Below, in pieces: positions 1 through 9,086 of a stretch of 64,000 nucleotides of DNA (positions are counted from its first letter, which is position 1; every line of letters starts with the position of its first letter). The stretch is from Mariniradius saccharolyticus AK6 (GTDB taxonomy: Bacteria; Bacteroidota; Bacteroidia; Cytophagales; Cyclobacteriaceae), in NCBI RefSeq assembly GCF_000330725.2, contig NZ_AMZY02000016.1, forward strand, positions 1-64,000, written 5' to 3'. The notes beneath the pieces are model-generated. The model had not been told where the DNA came from, searched no databases, and saw nothing but the letters and a program-made list of their open reading frames with translations. The position numbers were made by a program, and so were the translations under genes.

Positions 1-181
1 CGTCAACCTATTTTAGGCACACACAAAGTTTGTCGATTCGCGGTCTTTAGAGTGAATGTATCCATCCGTAAAAAACTGGTGCATGAAATTAGCAGCCAAT
101 TGAGAATTTCTGCGACTTTATTTATTATTCAAATAACACTGACTTACAGATATTTAGAATATATCATTAATAATTTACTTG

Positions 182-1849
182 ATGAAAAAACCGATGTTGG
201 AAATGTCTCTTCAAAAGAAGATTGAATATGTTTTATTGATTCTGGCCGTCGCTTTTTGTTTCGAAAATGAAGTAAGTGCCCAAAGCCCGTTCACCCGTGC
301 GGATACTTTGCGCGGAAGTATAACGCCTGAAAGGGGATGGTGGGATTTGAATTACTACCACCTGTCGGTGGAAGTTTTTCCTGAAACCAAATCCCTCAAA
401 GGCACAAACCTCGTCAGATACAAAGTGACATCGCCACATCAGGTCATGCAGATTGATTTGCAGGAACCTTTGAAAATCACTTCGGTAACACAGGAAGGAG
501 AGTTTTTGGAAGTCAGGAGGGAAGGCGCTGCACATTTTATCACGCTGAAGAAAAAGCAGGTGCCAGGTACTTTTGAGAAAATCCTGATCAACTACGAAGG
601 CCAACCCAAGGAAGCCGTGCGCCCGCCTTGGGACGGCGGGATTACTTGGACCAGGGACACCAATGGCAAGCATTTCATCGCTTCTTCCAACCAAGGCATC
701 GGTTCGAGTATTTGGTGGCCATCCAAAGACCATCCTGCGGATGAGGTGGACAGCATGTTGATCACTGTGACCGTCCCCAAAGGATTGCAAAATGTCTCCA
801 ACGGCCGTGCGCGACGCGGGGAAGTAAGGGAAAACACCGTAACCATGGATTGGTTTGTCTCCAATCCCATCAACGACTACGGGGTCAATATCAACATCGG
901 GGATTATGTGCACTTCGGCGAAAAATTCGAAGGCGAAAAAGGCACGCTGGACATGGACTACTATGTGCTGCGGGACAACCTAGAGAAAGCCAAAATCCAT
1001 TTCCACGATGCCCGACGGATGATGGAGGCATTTGAGCATTGGTTTGGCCCGTATCCATTTTATGAGGACGGGTTCAAACTGGTGGAAGTTCCCTACCTCG
1101 GCATGGAGCATCAGAGCTCGGTAACCTATGGCAATGACTATCAAAAAGGCTACAAAGGAACCGACCTTAGCGGTACGGGCTGGGGGCTGAAGTTTGACTT
1201 CATCATCATCCACGAGGCTGGACACGAGTGGTTTGCCAACAACATCACCTACAAAGACGTGGCGGATATGTGGATCCACGAAAGCTTCACCAATTACTCT
1301 GAAAGCTTGTTTCTCGAATACCATTATGGCAAGGAAGCCGGACAGGAATACGTGCGCGGTACCCGGTCGAGGATTGAAAACAAGATCCCCATTATCGGGA
1401 TCTATGGCCTCAATCGGCGGGGTTCCGGAGACATGTACTACAAAGGCGGCAACCTTCTGAATACCCTCCGGGAAGTGATCGCGGACGATGAAAAATGGAG
1501 GTCTATCCTGAGGGGGATGAACGAAGTATTTTACCATCAGACAGTTACGACTGAGCAAGTGGAAGCCTATATCCAAGAGCAAAGCGGCTTGAATTTGGAA
1601 AATTTCTTTGATCAATATTTGAGAAATGTTTCAATTCCAACTTTTGAGTATTATTTTTCGGATCAACAAACGTTAAACTATCGCTGGTCCAACTGTCTCG
1701 TAACCTTCGATATGCCCGTGGATGTCTCTATAGGAGAAGACACAATGCGTATTTCACCCACCACGCATTGGCAACAAGCCAAAGTGAAACAATCTGGTAC
1801 ACTAACAGTAGACCCGGATTTCTATGTTGGGAGTTTTCGATTGAGGTAG
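182..1849 (+). CDS. Secreted M1-family zinc aminopeptidase
   Basis: The protein is about 555 residues and begins with a hydrophobic signal peptide ending near VSAQ, so it is probably periplasmic or secreted. The M1 (gluzincin) zinc site is complete: HEAGH at about residues 344-348 is followed exactly 18 residues later by the glutamate of HESF. An upstream GMEHQ stands in for the exopeptidase GxMEN motif. Family knowledge points to removal of N-terminal residues from peptides. It is shorter than the 800-900 residue PepN enzymes and lacks the large C-terminal helical domain, as is common in Bacteroidota M1 proteins. A TTG at 179 directly precedes the ATG at 182; the ATG is preferred, and in-frame ATGs at 194 and 203 are also possible. 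The exact peptide substrate is unknown. Confidence 0.9.
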   Translation: MKKPMLEMSLQKKIEYVLLILAVAFCFENEVSAQSPFTRADTLRGSITPERGWWDLNYYHLSVEVFPETKSLKGTNLVRYKVTSPHQVMQIDLQEPLKITSVTQEGEFLEVRREGAAHFITLKKKQVPGTFEKILINYEGQPKEAVRPPWDGGITWTRDTNGKHFIASSNQGIGSSIWWPSKDHPADEVDSMLITVTVPKGLQNVSNGRARRGEVRENTVTMDWFVSNPINDYGVNINIGDYVHFGEKFEGEKGTLDMDYYVLRDNLEKAKIHFHDARRMMEAFEHWFGPYPFYEDGFKLVEVPYLGMEHQSSVTYGNDYQKGYKGTDLSGTGWGLKFDFIIIHEAGHEWFANNITYKDVADMWIHESFTNYSESLFLEYHYGKEAGQEYVRGTRSRIENKIPIIGIYGLNRRGSGDMYYKGGNLLNTLREVIADDEKWRSILRGMNEVFYHQTVTTEQVEAYIQEQSGLNLENFFDQYLRNVSIPTFEYYFSDQQTLNYRWSNCLVTFDMPVDVSIGEDTMRISPTTHWQQAKVKQSGTLTVDPDFYVGSFRLR

Positions 1850-1866
1850 GAGGTTGGTTACTAGTT

Positions 1867-1896
1867 AATAGTCTTTAGACCATAGCCGATAGAATG
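1867..1896 (+). repeat. Degenerate 30-base direct repeat, left copy
   Basis: This 30-base stretch starts AATAGTC, has AGACCA in the middle and ends ATAGAATG. It matches the copy at 3427-3456 at 24 of 30 positions without gaps. The two copies sit just before and just after the Gfo/Idh/MocA oxidoreductase gene in the same orientation. Origin and function are unknown; it could be a dispersed intergenic element. Confidence 0.5.
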
Positions 1897-1987
1897 TCTC
1901 CAGAAAGCTGATTGATTTGAAAATTTCAACCTCAAATCTTGAACTTGAAATCTATTACCGCTTTATCACCCCAAACCATTATCATCC

Positions 1988-3376
1988 ATGACAAATCAAC
2001 GCAGGAAGTTTTTGAAGAAAGTTGGAGGCTCGTTGGCTTTGGCAGGTTTAGGAACCGCTTTTGAAGCGAATGCACATGCGGACTCCATTACACTAAAGAG
2101 TGACATCAAACCTAGCGCTAACGACCGCATCCGGATCGGATTGATCGGTGCCGGCATTATTGGTCACTACGATACCGACACAGCCTTGAAAGTGGTTGGT
2201 GTGGAACTGGTTGCTGTTTGTGATCTGTATACTGGCCGCCTGGAATATGCCAAGGAAAAGTGGGGAAAGGATATGTTTACCACGCGGGATTACCGAGAGC
2301 TGCTCGAACGGGAGGATGTGGACGCGGTGTTGATCTGTACGCCGGACCATTGGCATCAGCGGATTGCGATCGATGCCTTGAAAGCTGGCAAGCATGTCTA
2401 CTGCGAAAAACCCATGGTGCAGAAGATCGAAGAAGGTCAAGCTATCATCGATGCCCAAAAGGAGTCCAAAAAGGTCTTTCAGGTTGGTAGCCAAAGGGCA
2501 AGTGCCTTGGCCGTTTTGGAAGCCAAAAAGGTACTGCAAAGCGGTATGATAGGGGAGTTGACTTACATTCAAGCCTTTTGTGACCGTACCGATGCCCGAG
2601 GCGCCTGGCAGTATTCGATCCCGCGTGATGCCTCACCCGATACGGTGGATTTTGACACTTTTTTGGGAGATGCGCCAAAGGTGCCATTCGATGCCACGCG
2701 GTTTTTCCGTTGGAGAAATTACAAGGATTACGGTACCGGGGCTGCGGGCGATTTGATCGTGCACCTGTTGACCGGCATTCATACGATTACAGATTCCCTT
2801 GGTCCGACACGGATTTTCAGCCTTGGCGATTTGAAATATTGGCAGGACGGTCGGGAAGCCTATGATATCATCAATGCATTGATGGATTACCCTGCTACCG
2901 ACAAACATAATTCTTTCCAAGTGTACACCCGTGCTAATTTGGCGGATGGGGAAGGAAAGGGCGGTTTCGGAATGAAAATGTATGGAACGGAAGGTGTGAT
3001 CGATATTGGTTGGCATGAATTCAAGGTGTCCACTGTCAAGCGTGGAAAAGCTCCTGGATTTGGGGGATATGATGCTTTTGAAAGCTTCTCCAGGCCTCAA
3101 AAGATCGAGTTCCAGAAATGGTACAAAGAAACTTATGGAACTGAGCAAAGTGGCTACCAGATCGGGAGGCAGAAGGTTTACAGTGCTCCGATTGGCTATG
3201 ATGACAGGTTGGACCATTTGGTCGTATTTTTCAACGCAGTCCGTAACAACACAGAAGTATTGGAAGATGCGTCATTTGGATTGAGGGCCGCGGCGCCGTC
3301 TTTGGCTTGCAACCTGAGCGTCGAGCAGGGAAAACCCATCCTTTGGGATCCGGTTGGGATGAAGTTGGTGGGATAG
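1988..3376 (+). CDS. Tat-exported Gfo/Idh/MocA-family oxidoreductase
   Basis: The 462-residue protein starts with a twin-arginine signal (NQRRKFLKKVGG followed by a hydrophobic stretch), so it should be exported folded with its nucleotide bound. After the signal comes a Rossmann NAD(P)-binding motif (IGLIGAGIIGHYD), then the family's EKPM lysine motif in CEKPMVQ at about residue 140, then the C-terminal alpha/beta dimerisation domain. Such enzymes oxidise or reduce sugars and cyclitols. Tat-exported members are frequent in Bacteroidota and have been linked to periplasmic keto-sugar or glycosidase chemistry. The neighbours do not reveal the substrate. The gene stands alone, 138 bases after the peptidase, and is bracketed by degenerate direct repeats. 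Confidence 0.88.
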   Translation: MTNQRRKFLKKVGGSLALAGLGTAFEANAHADSITLKSDIKPSANDRIRIGLIGAGIIGHYDTDTALKVVGVELVAVCDLYTGRLEYAKEKWGKDMFTTRDYRELLEREDVDAVLICTPDHWHQRIAIDALKAGKHVYCEKPMVQKIEEGQAIIDAQKESKKVFQVGSQRASALAVLEAKKVLQSGMIGELTYIQAFCDRTDARGAWQYSIPRDASPDTVDFDTFLGDAPKVPFDATRFFRWRNYKDYGTGAAGDLIVHLLTGIHTITDSLGPTRIFSLGDLKYWQDGREAYDIINALMDYPATDKHNSFQVYTRANLADGEGKGGFGMKMYGTEGVIDIGWHEFKVSTVKRGKAPGFGGYDAFESFSRPQKIEFQKWYKETYGTEQSGYQIGRQKVYSAPIGYDDRLDHLVVFFNAVRNNTEVLEDASFGLRAAAPSLACNLSVEQGKPILWDPVGMKLVG

Positions 3377-3426
3377 TTGGGAGCTTGAATAGTTATTGGT
3401 GATTGAGTTGATGGTTATATGGATTC

Positions 3427-3456
3427 AATAGTCCAAAGACCAGAGTCCATAGAATG
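3427..3456 (+). repeat. Degenerate 30-base direct repeat, right copy
   Basis: Second copy of the element at 1867-1896, identical at 24 of 30 positions and in the same orientation. It lies about 50 bases after the stop of the Gfo/Idh/MocA gene, so the two copies bracket that gene. Confidence 0.5.
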
Positions 3457-3538
3457 ACTTCGGCAATCAATACATCATATGCTTTGCCCCTACATTGTAC
3501 TTCGTACTTTTTACTGGGTACCATGCATCCCTCACCGC

Positions 3539-3970
3539 TTACTTCCCCTCGCGTATCTTCCTCGGCCGTATTTGATACTGAGGCCAAGCCCTGTAGGCCA
3601 AAATTCCCCCACAAACCAAAAGCAATACCTGCAGCAACAATGTTGGCGGAGATTCCAGTTGCCTTCCGATTACAAAAAGCAGCAACACCATTGAAAAAAA
3701 TGCAATCAAACCCGTGACTTCTGATTCTTTTTCTGTTGCAATTCGATTGTAGAAAATCTTCGAAACCAATCCACCAAACAGGAATGTGAACCAGATCATT
3801 TTGTGTCGGTAATCCCGCACCACATAACTGAAGCTGGGAAAATCCTTATCGGCCAAAGCGACCAACACAATATCGGCTACCACCATTAAACCCAACAGGG
3901 AGGCCACGATGATCCTGACCGTACGGATGTCGGATAGGTGTCTTTTCAGGTATCGTTTGGTGCTTATCAT
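3539..3970 (-). CDS. Hypothetical membrane protein, about four helices
   Basis: The 143-residue protein has a basic N-terminus (KRYLKRHLSDIRTVR) and hydrophobic segments near residues 20-40, 60-75, 87-102 and 108-124, ending in a basic tail. This suggests a small inner-membrane protein. No catalytic motif or named family is recognised. Its ATG lies one base beyond the stop codon of the upstream membrane-protein gene at 3972-4358, so the two are very probably co-transcribed and translationally coupled. Confidence 0.6.
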   Translation of the reverse strand: MISTKRYLKRHLSDIRTVRIIVASLLGLMVVADIVLVALADKDFPSFSYVVRDYRHKMIWFTFLFGGLVSKIFYNRIATEKESEVTGLIAFFSMVLLLFVIGRQLESPPTLLLQVLLLVCGGILAYRAWPQYQIRPRKIREGK

Positions 3971-3971
3971 G

Positions 3972-4358
3972 TCAAAGTTGATAGTTCATAGACCAAAAAA
4001 GGTGACCATAGACCAGCCCCACTGCCAACAGGATGGTGAGCAACAGTTTCGATTTCTCAAACTTGACCTTGTACCCAATGACGACCATGGCAATGACAGC
4101 GCCAAACAGGATCAAAACAGGATACATTCCATTGGTCATTTTGAACGAGCTGTCCGTAGTGCCCAAAAACAAATGCCCTGCAATGGCTCCAAGTGCAAAG
4201 GGGATGAAGAAAAATTTTCCTTTGGACCATTCGTACAGGAGCAGATTCGAGGTGTCGTTATCGATGTCATTGAGGTTGAGGAGGACTTCGAGCACGAAAT
4301 ACGCAATCGCAAGACCGATCATGATATCAACGACCAAACTGTACTGTGAAGAATCCAT
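3972..4358 (-). CDS. Hypothetical membrane protein, about four helices
   Basis: The 128-residue protein has hydrophobic segments near residues 8-26, 50-66, 80-97 and 104-122, with a soluble loop rich in Asp and Asn (LNDIDNDTSN) after the first. I do not recognise the family. It heads a two-gene unit with the membrane protein at 3539-3970, with the stop and the next start one base apart, so the two may form a complex; that is inference only. The start is an ATG. No promoter was identified in the 149 bases upstream. Confidence 0.6.
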   Translation of the reverse strand: MDSSQYSLVVDIMIGLAIAYFVLEVLLNLNDIDNDTSNLLLYEWSKGKFFFIPFALGAIAGHLFLGTTDSSFKMTNGMYPVLILFGAVIAMVVIGYKVKFEKSKLLLTILLAVGLVYGHLFWSMNYQL

Positions 4359-4507
4359 GTTTCATCCCATTGCTTTGAGCTGAATTTACGGATTTTTTTG
4401 GAAGAGACTGAAAATGTGGGGGATAAGATGCATGGAGAAATCCAGAATTCGAAATGACGATACCAGAAAGCCTAGAGGCGCGTTGATTCGCCAAAACTGC
4501 GACATTG

Positions 4508-5125
4508 CTAGTGCTGGGAAAGTTTGAGGTACAGTTCGGCCGCGACCAGGTTCCCCAGCCAGCTTGCCCAAGCGATGGTCGCATAGGCATTGACGGTCGA
4601 TAGGTCAAAGTCCCAGTTAAAGATAAAAATGTAAAGACGCAGTGTAACCGCGGCAAAGGCCAAGGCATAACTCCTGATCGCCCATCTGCGGTGGGAATCC
4701 AAATTCCCCGCTTTGATCGCCCTGAGTGCAAGCCAGGTAAATCCAAACCAAAGGATGTTTTGCAGCAAAAAACTCAAGAAAACCATCACCCCACGATCGA
4801 TAAAAAAACTCATGCCTAATGCCCCGGGTGCCACCAACAACAAAACAGTCATCATATAGAACTTTCCCAGCCAACGGTGTGCATTGCGGTATTTCGGCTT
4901 TGACCCGGAGATGATTTGGAACAATCCTGCCAACAAAATCAGCCCAGCCGGCAATACGTGCAAGTAATAGAATGGCAAGTACCATCCGGATGCCACGGCT
5001 TCCTGTTTGATCCTTAGGAAACCGAAATTTGGATCAAAATTGAAATAGGTGAACGTGGTCCATGTCAACGGAAGGATCAACAACAGGCCCAAAAAGACCA
5101 AAAACCGCGCTACCCACTTTTTCAT
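4508..5125 (-). CDS. DUF2306 family integral membrane protein
   Basis: The 205-residue protein is largely hydrophobic with about six predicted helices. The DUF2306 signature region is visible: a helix containing HVLPAGLILLAGLFQ, then NAHRWLGKFYM, then a later HRRWAIRSYALAF. The spaced histidines and arginines resemble haem or metal ligand positions in related four-helix membrane domains, but no ligand is established. It follows the WG-repeat lipoprotein gene by 8 bases and is probably in the same transcript. The biological role is unknown. Confidence 0.75.
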   Translation of the reverse strand: MKKWVARFLVFLGLLLILPLTWTTFTYFNFDPNFGFLRIKQEAVASGWYLPFYYLHVLPAGLILLAGLFQIISGSKPKYRNAHRWLGKFYMMTVLLLVAPGALGMSFFIDRGVMVFLSFLLQNILWFGFTWLALRAIKAGNLDSHRRWAIRSYALAFAAVTLRLYIFIFNWDFDLSTVNAYATIAWASWLGNLVAAELYLKLSQH

Positions 5126-5133
5126 TTGGCCTT

Positions 5134-6981
5134 TTACCTGCTTGCGATGGCTTTCTTGGGCAATAGGCTCGACAAGAAATCATAATTATGGCGGTCGATT
5201 TCGGAAAAATTTGCCATGGCTTCTTCAATTTTGCCGGTGGTTTTATCGCCTTCCTTTCGGTAATAGGAAAAAAACATTTCCCGGTCTTCATCAGGGAAAA
5301 CGTACCCGTTATCAGCCAAAATGCCGTCCAACATGAATTGGATGGTTTTCTCGGAGAGAAAATCTGAATTTTCATATTCTCCATTACCGACGAAAAGTGA
5401 GAAATCTCCGCGCACATAGCTGCTGTCCATTTTCGAGAACTTGGTTTCAGGAAACACTCTTCTCGTCTCCAAGTATTTTATTTCGCCATTTTCTGACAAC
5501 TTAAAATATGAAAAGTTATGCAGGTTTATTTGGTCGACATCTACATCTATCAGATATTCATAATGATTTGTTTTAGCCTCATAATAGCCGAAATCCCTTA
5601 GAAATCTGATCGAAACCAAATCCGACCCATTGAAGTCGGCATTCGCCTTCACTGTATTCTCTTTGTCCAAGATTGCGACTCTCGAACGATAATAAAACTC
5701 CTCCCTGCCATCCATATAGCGATCCTTGATCAGAACTATGAGCCCATTGAAGGTATCGCTGATCTTTTGCCAACTGAGGCCGAGGAATTCCCGACTTTCA
5801 TTGCCGGCATTGAATCCGAGTTCTGTGGTCGTGAAGCCAAACTCGATGCTGTCCATTACCTGTAGATTCGACAGATAGGAGGGAGGGACCACATAGCCGT
5901 TGCCAAGGTATTCCTTGTTGGGAACCTCCATCATCGCCTGTTGGCCGTTTTTGATGAGGAGTCCCTTGTCCAAATACTTGTAGCCGGCCAGGTATTCGTC
6001 GATCTGCTGGACGGGTGGAAGGCCTTCAAAACGCAGGAAATCACTGTTGAAATAGCCGGTTTGTTTGCCTTCCTGGGTGAGGATCAATTTCTTGTCATCA
6101 GTCGTTGTGAAGGGTATCAACACGTCATAAACCGCCGGAATCACAGGAAGCCGCGATTGGAGATGATACATGCCGTATTTGCCGTTGCGCTTGACCTCCA
6201 CGAGATTTTCCATATCAAATCCCAGGGTACCGATCAAATCGTAATCCGCCGGAATGACGACCTTGCCCTCGGCGTTGAGCAGGCCCATTTTATAGGAACC
6301 TACTTTGGGTACCGTTTTCTCAGCATCAGCGCGATAGTTGTCAAATGACTTTGGGTTGTCCCATTCTCCCTGGACAAAATAAAAATACAGTTGATCTTGG
6401 TAGCGCGTGAACCAAATCACGGAATCCACACCTGCCTGCAGACGCTCCACAAGTTCGTAAACCAGCTTACGTTTTTCGTATTCGGCTTCGAGTTCGAGTT
6501 TCCAAAAATCACGGTTTTCAAATGCGGTGAACTTATGGTAGAGCAAATCCGCATCCATTTCCCTGATCACGAAAGAATTGTCCAGTTTCTCGACTTTTGC
6601 CGAAACGATAAAGATTTCCGGTTCCTGGTTGGGATAATTCGTATTTACCAAACTGACCGGAAACCATACTTGGAGTTGGTTTTCGCCGATTTTCTGGAAG
6701 GTTGTCCTGCCGAAGTCAAACTCGCATTTGATGGAATGGTGGGTGTTTTTGAGCACCTTAACCAATTCGGTCAGGGCTTCCTGCGAGCGTTCCAACTTGA
6801 GCATACCCAAAAGCTTCCTGTCCTCTTCCGCCGACAATCCTTCCTTGAATTGCTCGACAAATTCATTGAGGAAGGTCAAGTTTTCGTTGGCAGCATTGGA
6901 CTTATCCTCAGACTTGCAGGAATAGAAAGCGAATAGCCCAAACAGGATCGTGAGTATTGGGAAAAAACGGAAACGTGTCAT
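5134..6981 (-). CDS. WG-repeat-type lipoprotein
   Basis: The 615-residue protein has a lipoprotein signal ending AFYSCKSEDKS. The acidic residues just after the cysteine resemble the Bacteroidota surface-lipoprotein export signal. About residues 220-330 contain repeats of the WG type, for example GLLNAEGKVVIPADYDLIG and NGKYGMYHLQSRLPVIPAVYDVL, which fold as small beta units of unknown ligand. The N-terminal and C-terminal thirds are not recognised. It precedes the DUF2306 gene by 8 bases. Function unknown; surface or periplasmic attachment is inferred from the signal. Confidence 0.7.
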   Translation of the reverse strand: MTRFRFFPILTILFGLFAFYSCKSEDKSNAANENLTFLNEFVEQFKEGLSAEEDRKLLGMLKLERSQEALTELVKVLKNTHHSIKCEFDFGRTTFQKIGENQLQVWFPVSLVNTNYPNQEPEIFIVSAKVEKLDNSFVIREMDADLLYHKFTAFENRDFWKLELEAEYEKRKLVYELVERLQAGVDSVIWFTRYQDQLYFYFVQGEWDNPKSFDNYRADAEKTVPKVGSYKMGLLNAEGKVVIPADYDLIGTLGFDMENLVEVKRNGKYGMYHLQSRLPVIPAVYDVLIPFTTTDDKKLILTQEGKQTGYFNSDFLRFEGLPPVQQIDEYLAGYKYLDKGLLIKNGQQAMMEVPNKEYLGNGYVVPPSYLSNLQVMDSIEFGFTTTELGFNAGNESREFLGLSWQKISDTFNGLIVLIKDRYMDGREEFYYRSRVAILDKENTVKANADFNGSDLVSIRFLRDFGYYEAKTNHYEYLIDVDVDQINLHNFSYFKLSENGEIKYLETRRVFPETKFSKMDSSYVRGDFSLFVGNGEYENSDFLSEKTIQFMLDGILADNGYVFPDEDREMFFSYYRKEGDKTTGKIEEAMANFSEIDRHNYDFLSSLLPKKAIASR

Positions 6982-7068
6982 AAATGCAGGGAAATGTCTA
7001 AAACTACAAAATTATTCCCGATTGGAAATGGTGTTATGAAAAATTAACAATGGCGGAAAAACCGCTGC

Positions 7069-7632
7069 TCAAACCCTCATAATTCCTCGAAAACCACGGA
7101 CTCCATAATACGACTCGGCCCCGTTGTGGTAGATAAAAACCTGCCCGTATCGCCAATCCCCGAAAATCGCTCCCCCGAGTTTCCGGATTTCCGTCGGCGT
7201 AGCAAGCCAACTCGAGGTCTTTGTATCAAAAGGGCCAAATTGCTGCAAATACCGGTATTGACTCTCGTTCAACACTTGGATTCCCATGTCTTCGCTCATA
7301 CCCACAGCGCTATGGGCGGGTTTGTATTCTTTTCTCGATTCCAAGGCCGCAGGGTCATAACAGACGCTGCGACGGCCTTTTGGGCTTTCCGGCGCACAGT
7401 CCATGAAGATGAATTCACCGCTTTCTTCATCTCGTCCCACCACATCCGGTTCGCCACCCGTAACTTCCATTTGCTGCAAAGACCAAAGTTTACCGGGCGA
7501 GCTTTCCAATTTGTTTTGGACCTCCGCCCAGGTGATGCCGGCATGGCGGTGATGGTATTTTGCGAAGCGCGTCTTGAGAACTTGAAAAAGTACCTCGCGT
7601 TCATTTTCCGAAAGCGGTGTGTAGTGGGCCAT
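7069..7632 (-). CDS. DUF4256 domain protein
   Basis: The 187-residue soluble protein matches DUF4256 across its length. Landmarks are ITWAEVQNKLESSPGKLWSL near the start, SGEFIFMDCAPESPKGRRSVCYD in the middle and a conserved C-terminus with FGDWRYGQVFIYHNGA. The family is widespread, but its function is not established. A longer frame extends to 7731, but the ATG at 7632 begins where the conserved family sequence begins (MAHYTPLSENER) and is preferred. It lies downstream of the CobW gene but is separated from it by a terminator-like hairpin. Confidence 0.8.
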   Translation of the reverse strand: MAHYTPLSENEREVLFQVLKTRFAKYHHRHAGITWAEVQNKLESSPGKLWSLQQMEVTGGEPDVVGRDEESGEFIFMDCAPESPKGRRSVCYDPAALESRKEYKPAHSAVGMSEDMGIQVLNESQYRYLQQFGPFDTKTSSWLATPTEIRKLGGAIFGDWRYGQVFIYHNGAESYYGVRGFRGIMRV

Positions 7633-7681
7633 GATGCAGTATTTAGATGAAATGAATCTACACCTCCCGATCGGAAAACAC

Positions 7682-7706
7682 AAAAAAGGGACAAACATTT
7701 GTCCCT
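7682..7706 (-). terminator. Rho-independent terminator after the CobW gene
   Basis: On the minus strand the arms AGGGACAA and TTGTCCCT form an 8-bp stem with a 4-base loop and are followed by six T. It sits about 40 bases beyond the CobW stop codon at 7746. Confidence 0.75.
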
Positions 7707-7745
7707 CTTCATCAAAAAATCTAGATGGCAACAGCGACTTTCAAG

Positions 7746-8954
7746 TCAAATCCCAGTGGGAAATGGATCCGAAAACCGGATTCCTTTTTCGTACAATTGA
7801 AGCTCATCGCCCTGTAGCAGGCATTTCTTCAGGTCAGCGACCATTCTATCTTCGTCAATGTTTTGGCCGATGAATACCAGTTCATTCAATCGATCGCCCC
7901 ATTTTTTGCTCCACTTGCTTTCGATGTAGGCTTGGTTGTGGACGTAGGATTCGTAGCGAATCCTGTCCGAATAAGGCATACTGCACCACCAAACGCCCGC
8001 GGATTCCATCCTTACGGATCCGCCGGCCTGGGAAAAGTTCAGGGCTTCATTGGGGCGTGAGGCCAACCAAAACAGTCCCTTGGCGCGAATGACGCCGGCA
8101 GGGTAGGATTCGTTGAGGTATTTCCAGAAGCGTTTTGGGTGGAACGGTCTTTGGTCCCGGAAGACAAATGAACTGATGCCGTACTCCTCTGTCTCGGGTG
8201 TATGGCCTTCGGATTCGAGTTCTTTTTGCCATCCAGCGGAGGTCTGGGCTTCGTCAAAGTCAAACAACCCGGTATTCAGGATTTCTTTGGGGGCGACCTT
8301 GCCAAACTGCGATTGGATGATCTTTGCGCCAGGATTGAGCCTTTGGATGGTGGCCCGCAGCATTCCGAGGGATTTGTCATCGACAAGGTCCGTCTTGTTG
8401 AGGATGATGATGTTGGCAAACTCGACTTGGTCAGTCAGCAGGTTGACAATCGTGCGGTGGTCACCTTCGATGTCCGTCAGACTGCGGTCCATCAATGTCT
8501 CGTCCGTGCCAAAGTCCTTGAAGAAATTGAAACAATCCACCACGGTGACCATGGAGTCGATATAGCTGAATTTGGACAGGTCGATGCCCTTTTCCTCGTC
8601 TACAAAAGAAAAAGTCTGCGCTACCGGTACCGGTTCACTGATACCCGTACTCTCGATCAGCAGGTAATCGAAGCGACCCTCCTTGGCGAGTTTCTCGACC
8701 TCAATCATCAAATCTTCCCGCAGCGTGCAGCAGATGCAGCCGTTGCTCATTTCCACCAATCGCTCTTCCGTGCGAGAAAGCGTGTTTTCGCTTTCCACGA
8801 GGCGCGCGTCCACGTTGACTTCGCTCATGTCATTGACGATGACGGCGACTTTCATCCCTTCTTTGTTGTGGAGAACGTGGTTGAGTAGGGTGGTTTTACC
8901 TGCACCGAGGAAGCCACTGAGGACTGTGACTGGAAGTTTTTTGGTCGTTGGCAT
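7746..8954 (-). CDS. CobW/COG0523-family GTPase, zinc-related (ZigA-like)
   Basis: The 402-residue protein is a G3E-family GTPase. It has Walker [13 protein letters not shown] (about residues 14-25), the metal-binding CICC motif near residue 73, an SEPVPVAQ segment, NKTDLVD as the base-specificity motif, and a CobW_C domain from about residue 260. These proteins act as metallochaperones; members controlled by Zur support zinc-dependent enzymes during zinc shortage. Here the promoter region carries a TGCAA/TTGCA palindrome overlapping the expected transcription start, which supports zinc-responsive repression. This is inferred from sequence only. The gene is monocistronic, with a terminator after it. 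The ATG start is clear. Confidence 0.88.
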   Translation of the reverse strand: MPTTKKLPVTVLSGFLGAGKTTLLNHVLHNKEGMKVAVIVNDMSEVNVDARLVESENTLSRTEERLVEMSNGCICCTLREDLMIEVEKLAKEGRFDYLLIESTGISEPVPVAQTFSFVDEEKGIDLSKFSYIDSMVTVVDCFNFFKDFGTDETLMDRSLTDIEGDHRTIVNLLTDQVEFANIIILNKTDLVDDKSLGMLRATIQRLNPGAKIIQSQFGKVAPKEILNTGLFDFDEAQTSAGWQKELESEGHTPETEEYGISSFVFRDQRPFHPKRFWKYLNESYPAGVIRAKGLFWLASRPNEALNFSQAGGSVRMESAGVWWCSMPYSDRIRYESYVHNQAYIESKWSKKWGDRLNELVFIGQNIDEDRMVADLKKCLLQGDELQLYEKGIRFSDPFPTGI

Positions 8955-8963
8955 GAAATGAAG

Positions 8964-9010
8964 AATGAAGTCCTATTAATGCAATATTGTTGCAAAAATA
9001 GGACTTCATT
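8964..9010. repeat. Perfect 14-bp inverted repeat around the CobW operator
   Basis: AATGAAGTCCTATT at 8964-8977 is matched base for base by its reverse complement at 8997-9010, with a 19-base centre. The centre contains the Zur-like palindrome. On the minus strand the element spans the promoter -7 region and the 5' untranslated leader. It could be a composite operator, or the two arms could pair with each other. Confidence 0.7.
8980..8994 (-). promoter_or_regulatory. Candidate Zur-type operator for the CobW gene
   Basis: The 15-mer TGCAATATTGTTGCA has perfect 5-base arms (TGCAA/TTGCA) around a 5-base core. It lies 26 bases before the CobW start codon and directly downstream of the -7 box, so a bound repressor would block transcription initiation. 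The assignment to Zur rests on the downstream COG0523 gene and general knowledge of Fur-family boxes. Confidence 0.5.
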
Positions 9011-9022
9011 TTGTATTGACAA
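8993..9022 (-). promoter_or_regulatory. Bacteroidota-type promoter of the CobW gene
   Basis: On the minus strand TTG is followed after 19 bases by TATTTTTG. This matches the Bacteroidota primary-sigma consensus TTTG / TAnnTTTG with correct spacing. Transcription would start inside the TGCAA palindrome. Confidence 0.6.
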
Positions 9023-9086
9023 CGGTCTTTTTGGAACTATGCGGGAAATTTATTCCCCAGCTAAGTTCAGAAAAGACCCTTATGCT

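Noticed and set aside
1-225. An open frame from the left edge reading into the M1 peptidase start
   Set aside because: It is open for about 75 codons but in A/T-rich DNA, overlaps the peptidase signal sequence by over 40 bases and resembles no family. It may be chance or an unreadable gene end.
5941-6936. Long frames opposite the WG-repeat lipoprotein
   Set aside because: Shadows without recognisable motifs; the lipoprotein frame has a signal peptide and repeats.
8202-8888. A 228-residue frame opposite the CobW gene
   Set aside because: Antisense shadow; the CobW motifs on the other strand are complete.
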